From: DATKEJ01 sp963768715
GTDB taxonomy: Bacteria; Bacteroidota; Rhodothermia; Rhodothermales; DATKEJ01
Assembly (NCBI GenBank): GCA_963768715.1
Contig: CAVYJC010000004.1
Coordinates: 248,001-312,000, forward strand
DNA length: 64,000 bases
Reading direction: 5' to 3'
The notes beneath the pieces are model-generated. The model made no database searches, was not told the origin of the DNA, and saw only the letters and a program-made list of their open reading frames with translations. How positions within the stretch are numbered: position 1 is the stretch's first letter; the number at the start of each line of letters is the position of its first letter. The translations under genes were made by a program, and so were the position numbers. Of this stretch, positions 47,279 to 56,299 are shown one piece after another.

Positions 47279-47950
47279 GTGTCTGATCACTCGGCGCCGT
47301 CGGAGTCGGCCAGAACTCGCTCCTCACTGAATCCGTTCGTCTTGATGCGGCGGCTGCAGGCCTGGATAGAACGGCTTGCTGAGGGACGGTATGCCGTCCA
47401 GGCCCTTTTTGCTCTCGCGGTTGCCGAGTCAATCTTCTTTCCGGTCCCGGTCGACATACTCCTGATCGCACTCTGTGTCGCCAAGCCGCCTCGATCATTT
47501 CTTTTCGCGGCGGTCTGCACGGTCGGTTCGGTACTCGGAGGTTTCTTCGGCTACCAGATCGGCGCATGGCTGTGGTACGACGGAACAGGCCAGTTCAGTC
47601 GTCTGGCACTCTTCTTCCTGGACGTCATTCCGGGCTTCACCGACCACACGTTCCAAGTCGTTCAGACGCTTTATCGCGAGTACGATTTTGTGGCAGTTTT
47701 CGCGGCGGGCTTCACTCCGCTACCCTACAAGGTCTTTACCATCACGGCCGGCGTCTTCAATATTTCCCTACCGGTATTCATGCTGGCCTCCCTGATAAGC
47801 CGAGCGGGCCGGTTCTTCCTGGTCGGTGCACTCTTTCACTTCTTCGGAGCCCGCATCAAGGCTTTCCTCGACAAGTATCTCGAGATCCTCTCGATCACCT
47901 TTCTCGTCCTGCTCATCGGGGGATTCTTCCTCTTGGAGTATCTGTTTTAG
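47279..47950 (+). CDS. VTT-domain (DedA/YqaA-type) membrane protein
   Basis: A 223-residue membrane protein from the GTG at 47279, six bases after pcm. VAESIFFPVPVDILLIALCV and SVLGGFFGYQIGAWLW belong to the SNARE-associated/VTT domain; GFTPLPYKVFTITAGVFNI is the conserved F/G-x-x-P-x-P-x-K motif. The family moves lipid carriers or phospholipids between leaflets. Last gene of the folP operon. Confidence 0.87.
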   Translation: MSDHSAPSESARTRSSLNPFVLMRRLQAWIERLAEGRYAVQALFALAVAESIFFPVPVDILLIALCVAKPPRSFLFAAVCTVGSVLGGFFGYQIGAWLWYDGTGQFSRLALFFLDVIPGFTDHTFQVVQTLYREYDFVAVFAAGFTPLPYKVFTITAGVFNISLPVFMLASLISRAGRFFLVGALFHFFGARIKAFLDKYLEILSITFLVLLIGGFFLLEYLF

Positions 47951-48138
47951 GGTTCGGGGTTCGATGTTCGAGGTTCTGAGGTCGAGGCATTTCCGTATGG
48001 TCAATCTGCGATTTGCATTTTGCGTTCTGAATTGATGGATTCCCGCCCAGGCTTCGCCGGGCAGGCCCTCCGCGGGAATGACTGGACTCGCAGAACCTTG
48101 AGAACCTGGTACCCGGAACCCGGAACCCGGAACCCGAA
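47951..48138. repeat. intergenic repeats with REP-like element copy B
   Basis: GGGTTCGGGGTTCGATGTTC-type words at 47951-47985, the REP-like element CGCCGGGCAGGCCC TCCGCGGGAATGAC at 48055-48082 (matches 4410-4436), and a 7 bp tandem (ACCCGGA, three to four copies) at 48110-48135. No gene. The convergent ends of yqaA and the lipoprotein gene meet here. Confidence 0.75.
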
Positions 48139-48144
48139 ATTTAG

Positions 48145-49302
48145 TCACCTGCCGCTGCGGAGGAACTCGATGTGAGTGGGCGCCGGACCCACAGTGAATC
48201 GTCCGGTTTGCTTTCCGCTTCGGTCGAGGATCACCACGGCGCCGGAAGCCGAGAAGTCGGGGAAGCCCCCTGCGCCCCTTGCCAGGCGGGCGACGTAGAG
48301 CGACTTGCTCGCGTCATCATAGGCCACGGCTGAAAGACCGACGAGATCGGCCGCCGCCGGCACGTTGAGCGTCGCGGTCAACGTATTGGAATCGGTCGCA
48401 TAGCGATAGACGCTGCCGGTTCCCGTATCGATTGCGTACAACTCCTCAGCCGCCGCGTTCAGATACGCACTCTGCGATCCATTCTCGGATCCGGCCTGCG
48501 TCGGCAGAACGGTTCGCCCCACGACGGCCTGTGTAGCCGGATCAACGGCTACGATTTGTCCCGACGTCTGATCGATGATCTCACTGAAATCGTCATTGTA
48601 GACGACCTTGCCTTCGCAGACTACGATCAGTTCGTCGTCGGGATCGACGAAGATCTCGTTTGGACCGTCGCATCCGAGCTCGATCGATCCGACCGCAGTT
48701 TTTGTCCCGGCGTCGATGACAGAGAGTGTTGTACCACTGCCGAGATTGCCGCTGTTGGCGACATACACTCGGCCCGCATACTCGACGATGCCTTCAGGAT
48801 AGATTCCAACCGTCACAACATCGGCATCGACGGTGCCTGACTGGATATCTATCATGGACACGGTTGCCGGCTCTGCTCCATTCTCGCCAAACGGACTCAA
48901 ATTCGTAACCATCGCTTTCGAGTCGTCGATAAAAGTGATGCCACGCGGTCCGGGTAGACCCTGGAACTGCCTGCTCACCGATCCCGATGCGGGGTCGACG
49001 ACGCTGATACGGCCGGTACTGAACGTGTTCAACAGAACGAACACCTCCCCATTGTGAATGGCCATGGCGGGGGCAAATCCGCCCAGGTCCACTGAGTTGG
49101 AAATGGACCCGGTTGTTGGATCATACATGCTCAGAAACCCATTCTGGTCGCTGAAATTGCCCCCATTGGCCACTATCACCGATTCCGTCGTTTCCGTTGG
49201 GCCGCTTTCTTTGTCGCCAAAGAGGTCGCATCCTGCGAATACGGCGGATAACAGGATCAGCGTGGCGGTCAGGGCCATTCGCGGTGTGCGGCGGCAAATC
49301 AT
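48145..49302 (-). CDS. surface lipoprotein, YncE-like beta-propeller (BtuG-like candidate)
   Basis: A 385-residue lipoprotein. The ATG at 49302 overlaps the receptor stop as ATGA, after an AGGA ribosome site; LILLSAVFAGC gives Cys about residue 23. The body has seven or so YVTN/YncE-type blades (GRISVVDPASGSVSRQFQG, TLSVIDAGTKTAVGSIELG, GQIVAVDPATQAVVGRTVL, YAIDTGTGSVYRYATDSNTL). It is the second gene of the cobalamin-riboswitch operon after a BtuB-like receptor. By family knowledge, Bacteroides BtuG is exactly such a propeller lipoprotein that captures B12 for BtuB; I infer the same role here. Confidence 0.82.
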   Translation of the reverse strand: MICRRTPRMALTATLILLSAVFAGCDLFGDKESGPTETTESVIVANGGNFSDQNGFLSMYDPTTGSISNSVDLGGFAPAMAIHNGEVFVLLNTFSTGRISVVDPASGSVSRQFQGLPGPRGITFIDDSKAMVTNLSPFGENGAEPATVSMIDIQSGTVDADVVTVGIYPEGIVEYAGRVYVANSGNLGSGTTLSVIDAGTKTAVGSIELGCDGPNEIFVDPDDELIVVCEGKVVYNDDFSEIIDQTSGQIVAVDPATQAVVGRTVLPTQAGSENGSQSAYLNAAAEELYAIDTGTGSVYRYATDSNTLTATLNVPAAADLVGLSAVAYDDASKSLYVARLARGAGGFPDFSASGAVVILDRSGKQTGRFTVGPAPTHIEFLRSGR

Positions 49303-51203
49303 TGGGGTTTCCTCCACTCCAGGTTCAAGCCGACACCGAAGTGCCTTGGCGGCATCGGGTAGAATCGGATTGTTGAATACGTTTCGTTCGTGATGTTTTC
49401 TGCCGTTACGGTGATCATCGCCGTAAGCGCACCGAGATGCGCGTCGTACGAGAGCCGACCCCCAAGGACGAGATGTGACGGAAGAGAGGCGGTTTCATCG
49501 GAGGTGACGTAGCGCTTCCCGACGACCCGCCCCGACAGACCTAGCTCGATCCGGTGCGTCTTTAGACTCGCCGACGTGGATACCACCGTGCGAGGCACGT
49601 ATTTGAGCTGATGCCCATACGAAACCGCCGTCGGGTCTGACCGATCCAGCGCCTCTGTGTAGGACAGGCTCACTCCGCCGTGCACGGTCGCTCCGGGAAC
49701 GATGGCAACGTCACCGGCGGCAGAGCCTTCGAATCCGTATGAATGGACCGCGCCTACGTTGGTGGGCCGCCAGACTTGGACGCCCGTGCCGACAAGGCTT
49801 GGAATCCATACGATCCGATCGGTGAGCGTGGCGGAAAAGCCGGTCAGTTCCAGCTCGATTCCTTCCTTATCGATCATCAGGCCGGCATCTCCGGTCCACC
49901 CCCTCTCCGGACGGAGATTGGGGTTTCCGCCGGGCACCCAGTAGCGATCGACGAGTGACGGAACGGTCCAACTCCTCCCAAAGCTCGCCTTCAGTCGAAC
50001 GTCGCGCATCGGGAAGTCCTTTAAGTTCAAGCCTGCCCGGGGGACGAGCTGACGGCGGGTGGCGGCCGGTGCGAACCACGTCTCACCACGGAGCGACCCT
50101 TCGAGGATCAGCGCACGCGACTCAAACGTGGCCATGCCGAATACGCCGGCGCGGTGTTCTCTGGTATCCCCGGTCGTGTTTTCGATCCAGTCGGCGCCCG
50201 GCTGGAGGAGGATCGATCCTGCCACTGGGACATCCGCGGCTACCCGGCCTTCGAACGTAGTCGTCTGCGTTCGGTCGTCCGTCGCGGAGGTGGAGTTTAC
50301 ATAGTGAAGCTTCGACGTCTGCACCGACCAGTCGGATGAGACTGAAAACCCATGAAACCGGTGATGGGTGTTGAGCCAGGTTCGAAAATGGCCGTCGTTC
50401 TGACGTGATGGAACGGGTGGTGCATTGCCCGGCCCGGGAAGCCCTCGATCGACGCTGTTGATCCATCCGGATAAAGCGGCCTGGTGTCGCGCTCCTCTCA
50501 CCGCGACTTTACCAAAAAGCGACGTCGCCTCCATGTCAGCGCCGGTTCGGGTCGTCTGTTCGGGTGGCTGCAGGGCCCGATTGACGTACGGGAAGGTGCC
50601 CGTCTCTCTGGAATGTTCCACCGCCGCGACGCCCGAGACGATGCCATAGCCACCGGCGGCCAGAGCGCTGACGTTTCGCTCACCGTAAGCGCCCGATCCT
50701 ACGCGAAATCGGAGGCGCCCGCGTGCATCGGTACGCAGCGTACGAAGCCTGACGGTACCACCGAGACCGCCCGCCGTCCCTGACGACCCGGCGCCATGAA
50801 TGATCTCTACCGACTCCAACAGGACGACGGGAATGAGTGACAGATCTACCTGGCCGGACTGAGGATCCGTGATCCGAAGGCCGTCGAGAAGAATCTCCGT
50901 TTGTGACGGATCGGTCCCTCGGAATGAAAGGCTCGCGGTACCAGACGGTCCGTACCGTCGGACATAGAGGCCGGTCGAGGTGTCGAGAAGATCGGCGAGC
51001 GACTTATTTCGCTCCCGAGCAGCGTTTCCGATGGGGATCGCCGTGATCCGTGTAACAGCGGCGGCGTGGGAAGCCTTGTCTCGAACGGCGGTGACCGTCG
51101 CTTCCGGAAGCGCGATGGTTGTGTCTATAGCTACCTGTGCCGACGCCGCGGCAGCAGCGCCGAGCAGGGACATACAGACCAGATATCGGCGTAGATAAAA
51201 CAT
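49299..51203 (-). CDS. btuB: TonB-dependent receptor, BtuB-like (cobalamin)
   Basis: A 634-residue outer-membrane receptor with a signal peptide (YLVCMSLLGAAAAASAQ). A TonB-box-like TTIALPEATVTAV precedes the plug (SLADLLDTSTGLYVRRYG, ETEILLDGLRITDPQSGQ-like, VVLLESVEIIHGAGSSGTAG), then a 22-strand-type barrel ends in a strand HFGVGLNLEW, with a C-terminal aromatic residue close to the end. The upstream cobalamin riboswitch, rather than the protein alone, points to B12 as substrate. Energised by TonB-ExbBD encoded elsewhere. Confidence 0.9.
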   Translation of the reverse strand: MFYLRRYLVCMSLLGAAAAASAQVAIDTTIALPEATVTAVRDKASHAAAVTRITAIPIGNAARERNKSLADLLDTSTGLYVRRYGPSGTASLSFRGTDPSQTEILLDGLRITDPQSGQVDLSLIPVVLLESVEIIHGAGSSGTAGGLGGTVRLRTLRTDARGRLRFRVGSGAYGERNVSALAAGGYGIVSGVAAVEHSRETGTFPYVNRALQPPEQTTRTGADMEATSLFGKVAVRGARHQAALSGWINSVDRGLPGPGNAPPVPSRQNDGHFRTWLNTHHRFHGFSVSSDWSVQTSKLHYVNSTSATDDRTQTTTFEGRVAADVPVAGSILLQPGADWIENTTGDTREHRAGVFGMATFESRALILEGSLRGETWFAPAATRRQLVPRAGLNLKDFPMRDVRLKASFGRSWTVPSLVDRYWVPGGNPNLRPERGWTGDAGLMIDKEGIELELTGFSATLTDRIVWIPSLVGTGVQVWRPTNVGAVHSYGFEGSAAGDVAIVPGATVHGGVSLSYTEALDRSDPTAVSYGHQLKYVPRTVVSTSASLKTHRIELGLSGRVVGKRYVTSDETASLPSHLVLGGRLSYDAHLGALTAMITVTAENITNETYSTIRFYPMPPRHFGVGLNLEWRKPQ

Positions 51204-51208
51204 GTGAA

Positions 51209-51238
51209 AGCCTGGACCTCAATTACAAGGCCCAGGCT
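51209..51238 (-). promoter_or_regulatory. hairpin covering the btuB ribosome site
   Basis: On the minus strand AGCCTGGGCC pairs with GGTCCAGGCT just 5 bases before the ATG, and the only Shine-Dalgarno-like sequence (GAGG/AGG) is within it. Together with the upstream riboswitch this suggests control of translation. Confidence 0.65.
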
Positions 51239-51344
51239 CTCGACTGTCGGGTCCTATACCAAAAATTGGTGAGGGTCTCAGCCAGACCCGCCAGATCTGA
51301 ATACCGCAGGCCTCTAACCCGGAGGCGTTTTGGCAGGATGTCTG

Positions 51345-51575
51345 CTGGCAGGTCTTCTGACTCGCTGCATGGCATTTCGCCCGATTGCAGGCTCTCTCTT
51401 ACGCCTTCCCACCCTGGACAACCAGGACAGTGGCTCAGAAGATCTTCGCCTACAACCTTTGCAGCCTACAGATGCGGGTACAGTTTCGGACTCTCCCGAC
51501 GGTTCGTCGGAATCACCGAATTCCCTCTTCGTCCCGACTCGTGTCGGGAAACCGGCAGGCAATGCGCAAAGAACT
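51345..51575 (-). promoter_or_regulatory. cobalamin (B12) riboswitch
   Basis: Minus strand, in order: GGGAATTCGGTGATTCCGAC, CTGTACCCGCATCTGT, GAGCCACTGTCCTGG, GGGTGGGAAGGCG and the B12 box GCGAGTCAGAAGACCTGCC. These are the conserved blocks of adenosylcobalamin-type riboswitches. It lies about 140 bases before btuB. High B12 is expected to shut off the operon. 51576-51872 shows no gene. Confidence 0.93.
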
Positions 51576-51872
51576 GTTCTCAAAGTAGGCCAGTTGGCGG
51601 GGAAAGTCAAAGTGAGTCGAAGTCTGTTCGTCCGTGAGCCCGCCTGAGCAGCGCAAGCAGCTGGATGACCCTGCCGTTAGCATGGCAACGAGTGCGGGTC
51701 GTCGACGTATTTGAGTCTTCTCGCAACGGGTCGACGCCTTGCCGGCGGCTCGTCGACTGCGATTGACGTTGCGACGCTGGCGTGACCTGGCGGCTTTAGG
51801 TTTCAAGCGCCCACGGAACGGAGTGGCGGACCAGCGTCGATCAATGATGCTCGCCCGTTCGGGGTCCTCGAC

Positions 51873-53630
51873 CTACCCGACAAGTATCGTGCTGTCGCCT
51901 GTCTCGTAGGCTGCCCGAAGCGCCCGGACGGCGTCCGCCTGGAGGTCTTCCGGATCTCGATGCCCTTCAGACAACATGGCGACTCCGACGATCGGGTGCG
52001 CATCGACCGGACCGTGCTCGCTCCTGAAGATCTGCTGCGCTCGCCGAACCCAGCCCTCGACGTCGCTTACGTCCCGCAGTTGGATGATCCCATATCCCAA
52101 CTCACCCAGATATTCTATGCGGCCGTCGGGCGTAATCTGCTCAAGACAGTTGCGCATCCATTCTTCCACCTGATAGAGAGTCATCTCATCGGAATGCGAG
52201 ATCTCGTCCCCTTTGTCGAGACAGACGAGTGCAAACGCCATCGGGTGTGACGTCCCCCTGGCACGAGTCATCTCCTCGGCGATAATCTTGCTCTGAGAGG
52301 ATTTTGGGTTCGACTTGACAAGACGAAGCGACGGCGGTTTTCTCTTGGCTCGTGTGAGGGGGCTATCCCCGCGTGACGGATGGTCTTCCTGCAGCGTGTA
52401 GAGGGAGCTGAAAAAGGCGGCAGCTTTCGTCACGGCTTGCTCCGAACTCTTATCCACCTGGTTCTCGAATCCCGCAACGAGAAACGCTGCCGGCAGACCG
52501 CCCTTCATGACCGGGGCGGCGATAACCTGCTCCAACGCAACTGGGTCACGATAGAATCGAAGGTCAGGAAGCTCAGTCCCGTTCGGACCGATATCCAGCA
52601 CCGTCGTCTCGGCAAGCAGGTCGCTGAGAAAGAAACCCGCGAATGGATATTCCGTCCCGGCGTGATCGACGGGTCCTGAGCTGACAATGGATCGAAGTCG
52701 ATAAACGCACGTGTCGGTGTCGACGTCAATGAGACAGATCGTATGGGCTCCCAGGGAGATTTGCAGTGCCGGCAGGTGAGCGTCCACTTCCACCCTGCGA
52801 CGAGAAATCGGGCGCCGTGCAGGCGGACTCGGCTCGACAACTGGGGTGACATCCTGCTGTTCGGCCATTTCCTCGATGGCCTCGTCTGCGGCCTCGACAA
52901 GGGGCGACTCTTCCATCGCAACCGGTGTCTCGTCGATGGCCGACTCCTCTTCCAAGTCGACCGGCTGCTCTTCGAGGTCGAGTACCTCAGCCTCCGGGGT
53001 CTCTTCCAACTGAGGACTTTCGATCTCCTCCGCCTCCAATTCGGCTGCAATCGGCTGCCGATCGGCCGGCTCCATCAATTCAGGCTCGAGAGATGGCTCG
53101 GGGACAAGCTCCTCAACGGGATCAGTCTCGGGCGTCTCGACCACCTCGGAGAACAGGCTGAGTGGAACTTCTTCCTGGTCAGCTGCGACAACCGACCATG
53201 GAATTCCGGCATCCGTCTCCACCTCTTCCACGGGGAGGGGCGCCGGCAGCGCCTCGGCTTCGTCAGCCGCCGGGACGCCCACCACAGGACGCTTCTCTCG
53301 AACCTCGAGAATGCCGTGCATTTGCAACTCCGCCTCTGAATGGGCTGAAGCCTTGAGTTCGGGAGGCGCATAAGCCGCGGCGCTCTTCGCCGCTTTAGCC
53401 CTAGGACGAATCTCGAGCACCCCGCGAGCACGCAGCTCATCCTCAGGAGTGAGTTCGTTTGGAAGTTTGAGTCGATTCTTGCGCTTGGACTGCTCCCTTA
53501 CCTGGAGCAGAACGAGCACAACCGACACCATTAGCAGCCCGCCTGATGCGACGAACAACATGGTCTCCTGGAAAATGAATGCCAGGAGCGCTGACACGAA
53601 TGCCAGCAGGACAAGAAGAAACCGAATCAT
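51873..53630 (-). CDS. membrane protein with acidic linker, GAF-like and degenerate GGDEF-like domain
   Basis: A 585-residue protein. Two membrane helices at residues 3-43 (FLLVLLAFVSALLAFIF, MLFVASGGLLMVSVVLVLL); a very acidic linker of about 230 residues, rich in Glu and Pro; a GAF-like domain around residues 285-440 (PALQISLGAHTICLIDVDTD, VIAAPVMKGGLPAAFLVAG); and a C-terminal domain that follows a nucleotide-cyclase-like pattern (PMAFALVCLDKGDEISH, GRIEYLGELGYGIIQL, HPIVGVAMLSEG, ADAVRALRAAYETG) but with GELGYG instead of GG(D/E)EF, so diguanylate synthesis is unlikely. Probably a signal-sensing scaffold; family not certain. Confidence 0.7.
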   Translation of the reverse strand: MIRFLLVLLAFVSALLAFIFQETMLFVASGGLLMVSVVLVLLQVREQSKRKNRLKLPNELTPEDELRARGVLEIRPRAKAAKSAAAYAPPELKASAHSEAELQMHGILEVREKRPVVGVPAADEAEALPAPLPVEEVETDAGIPWSVVAADQEEVPLSLFSEVVETPETDPVEELVPEPSLEPELMEPADRQPIAAELEAEEIESPQLEETPEAEVLDLEEQPVDLEEESAIDETPVAMEESPLVEAADEAIEEMAEQQDVTPVVEPSPPARRPISRRRVEVDAHLPALQISLGAHTICLIDVDTDTCVYRLRSIVSSGPVDHAGTEYPFAGFFLSDLLAETTVLDIGPNGTELPDLRFYRDPVALEQVIAAPVMKGGLPAAFLVAGFENQVDKSSEQAVTKAAAFFSSLYTLQEDHPSRGDSPLTRAKRKPPSLRLVKSNPKSSQSKIIAEEMTRARGTSHPMAFALVCLDKGDEISHSDEMTLYQVEEWMRNCLEQITPDGRIEYLGELGYGIIQLRDVSDVEGWVRRAQQIFRSEHGPVDAHPIVGVAMLSEGHRDPEDLQADAVRALRAAYETGDSTILVG

Positions 53631-53782
53631 GCGCGTAGGTTTTTGGCGCTGATTGCCTCCCCAGTACCCCTCTTGACCGGGCTATCTATATTTATTATCT
53701 GAATTTACGCGATGTGCTTTGAAAACAACAAATGCTGCCGCACATTTTTTTCACATACGCTCGAAAGACTATTCAGGGGCTA

Positions 53783-54835
53783 TCAGTTCTTTTCCATGTC
53801 TTTCATCGGAGACTGGTATTCCACCTCTTTGTAACCTGATGGCGGCTCGAAGTAGGAGGCCTCGCGGGATTTGTTGCTGATATCGCTCGTACTGGAATAG
53901 ACGGACAAAAGCGTCTTTTGCTTGGCTTCCGCCTTTTCGTCGCCGCCGGCGGGCACGCCTTGCGCCTCAGCCATCTTCTTGAGAAAACCGCCAAACCCGC
54001 CACCTTTCTTCTTCTCTTCTTTCTTTTCACCCAGGGCGAGCTCGAGATCGAGATCCTTATCAGATGGAACCGTAACGAGGTGCATTGTCGTGACCATGGG
54101 GAATCCCTCCACTTTGGTCATCTCCTCTTTCGCGCGATCCATGGCAGCGCCCACCTGGGGATAACTACCCAGCAGTTGGTTGATGACACCTGCCATATCC
54201 ATCGACTCCAGATTACTTTGCATTACTTCCGCCGCGCGCTTCTGGAACGCTTCTGCCGGTCCCATTTCCGGGATGTCACCGGCCAGCCACATGTCAGTCA
54301 CCGCGTAGATGGATCCAGACGGGAGCGAGTCCGCTGATGCGTCTTTCGGCTTAAATCGGGTTTCGAGAATAAGCACCTTCTCTTCGGTCTTGTATCCGTC
54401 AATCTTTTGGGTCTTGCCTGTATTCTTGACGTCGAGATTGAATTCGACGTCGTAGTCGGGTTTGTCACCCTCCGCCATCTGCGGTTTCTCGGCATCATTC
54501 ATCTTCGTTCCCAGAGAACTCATCATCTCGGCCATCTGCGCGAATGTGATAACGGAGTACTCTTTCTTCTTATGGTTGATCTGAATGAAGCGCTCGCCGT
54601 CGAGGTCGGTGATGGTCGAGTGATCTTTCTCATCGGCCCTCATCTTGTACCCTTTGATAGCGACGTCTTGCTTCGTCTCTCCATTGAACAGACCTCCGAG
54701 GAAGCCCAGAACGTGCAACTCGGTCTTGGATTTGGTCTTATAGTGGACATCCTGGGCGCTCGCTGTACCGAGCACGGTGCTCAGTAAGAGCAATGCCAGG
54801 ACTGATCTCGAAACGAGTGATCGCATTGAGTACAT
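53783..54835 (-). CDS. secreted protein of unknown function (DUF4412-like)
   Basis: A 350-residue protein from the ATG at 54835, with signal peptide SVLALLLLSTVLGTASAQ; an upstream ATG at 54868 adds 11 residues without changing the signal. The mature part has long strands typical of outer-membrane-associated DUF4412-type proteins (FIQINHKKKEYSVITFAQMA, VEFNLDVKNTGKTQKIDGYK) and a Lys/Glu/Gly-rich segment near residue 275 (EKKEEKKKGGGFGGFLKK). Function unknown. Confidence 0.7.
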   Translation of the reverse strand: MYSMRSLVSRSVLALLLLSTVLGTASAQDVHYKTKSKTELHVLGFLGGLFNGETKQDVAIKGYKMRADEKDHSTITDLDGERFIQINHKKKEYSVITFAQMAEMMSSLGTKMNDAEKPQMAEGDKPDYDVEFNLDVKNTGKTQKIDGYKTEEKVLILETRFKPKDASADSLPSGSIYAVTDMWLAGDIPEMGPAEAFQKRAAEVMQSNLESMDMAGVINQLLGSYPQVGAAMDRAKEEMTKVEGFPMVTTMHLVTVPSDKDLDLELALGEKKEEKKKGGGFGGFLKKMAEAQGVPAGGDEKAEAKQKTLLSVYSSTSDISNKSREASYFEPPSGYKEVEYQSPMKDMEKN

Positions 54836-55030
54836 GGCAGGTATCGATTCGTAGTGGTTGTGGGACATCCCAAAAATAGGAAGATCAGAGACCGGTCACA
54901 GACTTTTTCTTGGTCAGCCCGAAAACAGGCGCCGGCAAATCAGGCGCTTGGCCACGGATTTCGGACGCGACGCTCGACACGATGGCCCGGTGTATCTTGA
55001 CTGACTGGCCGGTATCCTAATCAGTTACGA

Positions 55031-56299
55031 ATGATCGACTTCACGTGGCATAACCCGGATCTCACGACCGACGAATCGGAACGGCGCGAAGCGGCTCAAA
55101 TCATCACGACGGCCCACGAAACATTGGTAAACCGTACCGGCGCGGGTCACGAAATGACGGGTTGGCGCGACCTCGTCCTTTCACCCGACGACGCGTTGCT
55201 GTCTGACATTGCGGCCACCGCCAACGAGATACGGGGCAAGGCGGATGTTTTTCTCTGCATCGGGATAGGCGGTTCATACCTGGGCGCAAAGGCCGTAATC
55301 GAAGCGTTCCGCCCCTCCGTTGGTCCAACCAGTCCCGAGATCCTCTTCGCAGGCCACCATTTGGGATCTAAGTACCATGCCGAATTGATGGACTACCTCG
55401 ATGGAAAGTCCCTTTACGTCAATGTGGTTTCGAAGAGCGGCTCAACGCTCGAGCCGGCGCTCGCGTTTCGGTTTGTCCGTGACTGGATGGAGCCGCGTTT
55501 CAGTGACTTGAGCCGACGCATCATCGTCACGACAGATGCTGCCAAAGGAGCCCTCAACGATCTGCAGCGAGAAATGGGGCTCAAGAAGTATATCATTCCG
55601 GACAATGTGGGAGGACGCTTCTCGGTACTGACGCCAGTCGGACTGCTGCCGATCGCCGTGTCGGGGATTGACGTACGCTCTCTTCTGTATGGAGCCGTCG
55701 TGACGGCGCGCGATCTGGCCCAGTTGGACGATAACCCGGCGATGGCCTATGCGACCTACAGATATCTCGTTCAACGGAAGAACCATTTTGTCGAGGCGCT
55801 CTCGACATTCGATCCCCGACTTGGTGGAATAGGCGATTGGTGGCAGCAATTATTCGGAGAAAGCGAGGGGAAGGGGGGCAGAGGTCTTCTTCCGATCACA
55901 CTGCAGTACACTACTGATCTTCATTCGCTAGGTCAGTACGTACAGGACGGCCGGCGAATCCTGGCGGAGACTTTTCTGATATCGGAGGAAAATTCGACCC
56001 TGGAGGTTCCGCACACGAACTCCGCTCGCGATCAATTTGAATACCTCGTTGACCGACCGCTTCGTGACGTTAACAAAGTCGCATACGAAGGTACCCTGCG
56101 CGCGCATATGGACGGCCAAGTACCCTGCGCAACAATCAACGGAGGCTCTGTATCTCCTGACTCAATCGGAAGCCTCCTTTACTTCTTTCAACATGCGGCA
56201 GCTGTGAGCGCCTACGCCCTCGGAATGAACCCCTTCGATCAACCCGGTGTCGAGACCTATAAGAAAGAGATGTTGAAACGTCTGGAAAAGACACCTTGA
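55031..56299 (+). CDS. pgi: glucose-6-phosphate isomerase
   Basis: A 422-residue glycolytic enzyme, of the shorter bacterial class. FLCIGIGGSYLGAKAVIEAF, YVNVVSKSGSTLEPALAFRF (SIS phosphate-binding), GLLPIAVSGIDV and QHAAAVSAYALGMNPFDQPG with QPGVETYKKEM near the end (catalytic Lys/His region) are all present. Interconverts glucose-6-P and fructose-6-P. Followed by the AT-rich candidate origin region. Confidence 0.94.
   Translation: MIDFTWHNPDLTTDESERREAAQIITTAHETLVNRTGAGHEMTGWRDLVLSPDDALLSDIAATANEIRGKADVFLCIGIGGSYLGAKAVIEAFRPSVGPTSPEILFAGHHLGSKYHAELMDYLDGKSLYVNVVSKSGSTLEPALAFRFVRDWMEPRFSDLSRRIIVTTDAAKGALNDLQREMGLKKYIIPDNVGGRFSVLTPVGLLPIAVSGIDVRSLLYGAVVTARDLAQLDDNPAMAYATYRYLVQRKNHFVEALSTFDPRLGGIGDWWQQLFGESEGKGGRGLLPITLQYTTDLHSLGQYVQDGRRILAETFLISEENSTLEVPHTNSARDQFEYLVDRPLRDVNKVAYEGTLRAHMDGQVPCATINGGSVSPDSIGSLLYFFQHAAAVSAYALGMNPFDQPGVETYKKEMLKRLEKTP

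Noticed and set aside
51240..51340. Possible TPP riboswitch (GGCTGAGACCC on the minus strand)
   Set aside because: The second conserved block of TPP riboswitches is missing; the nearby cobalamin motif explains the leader.
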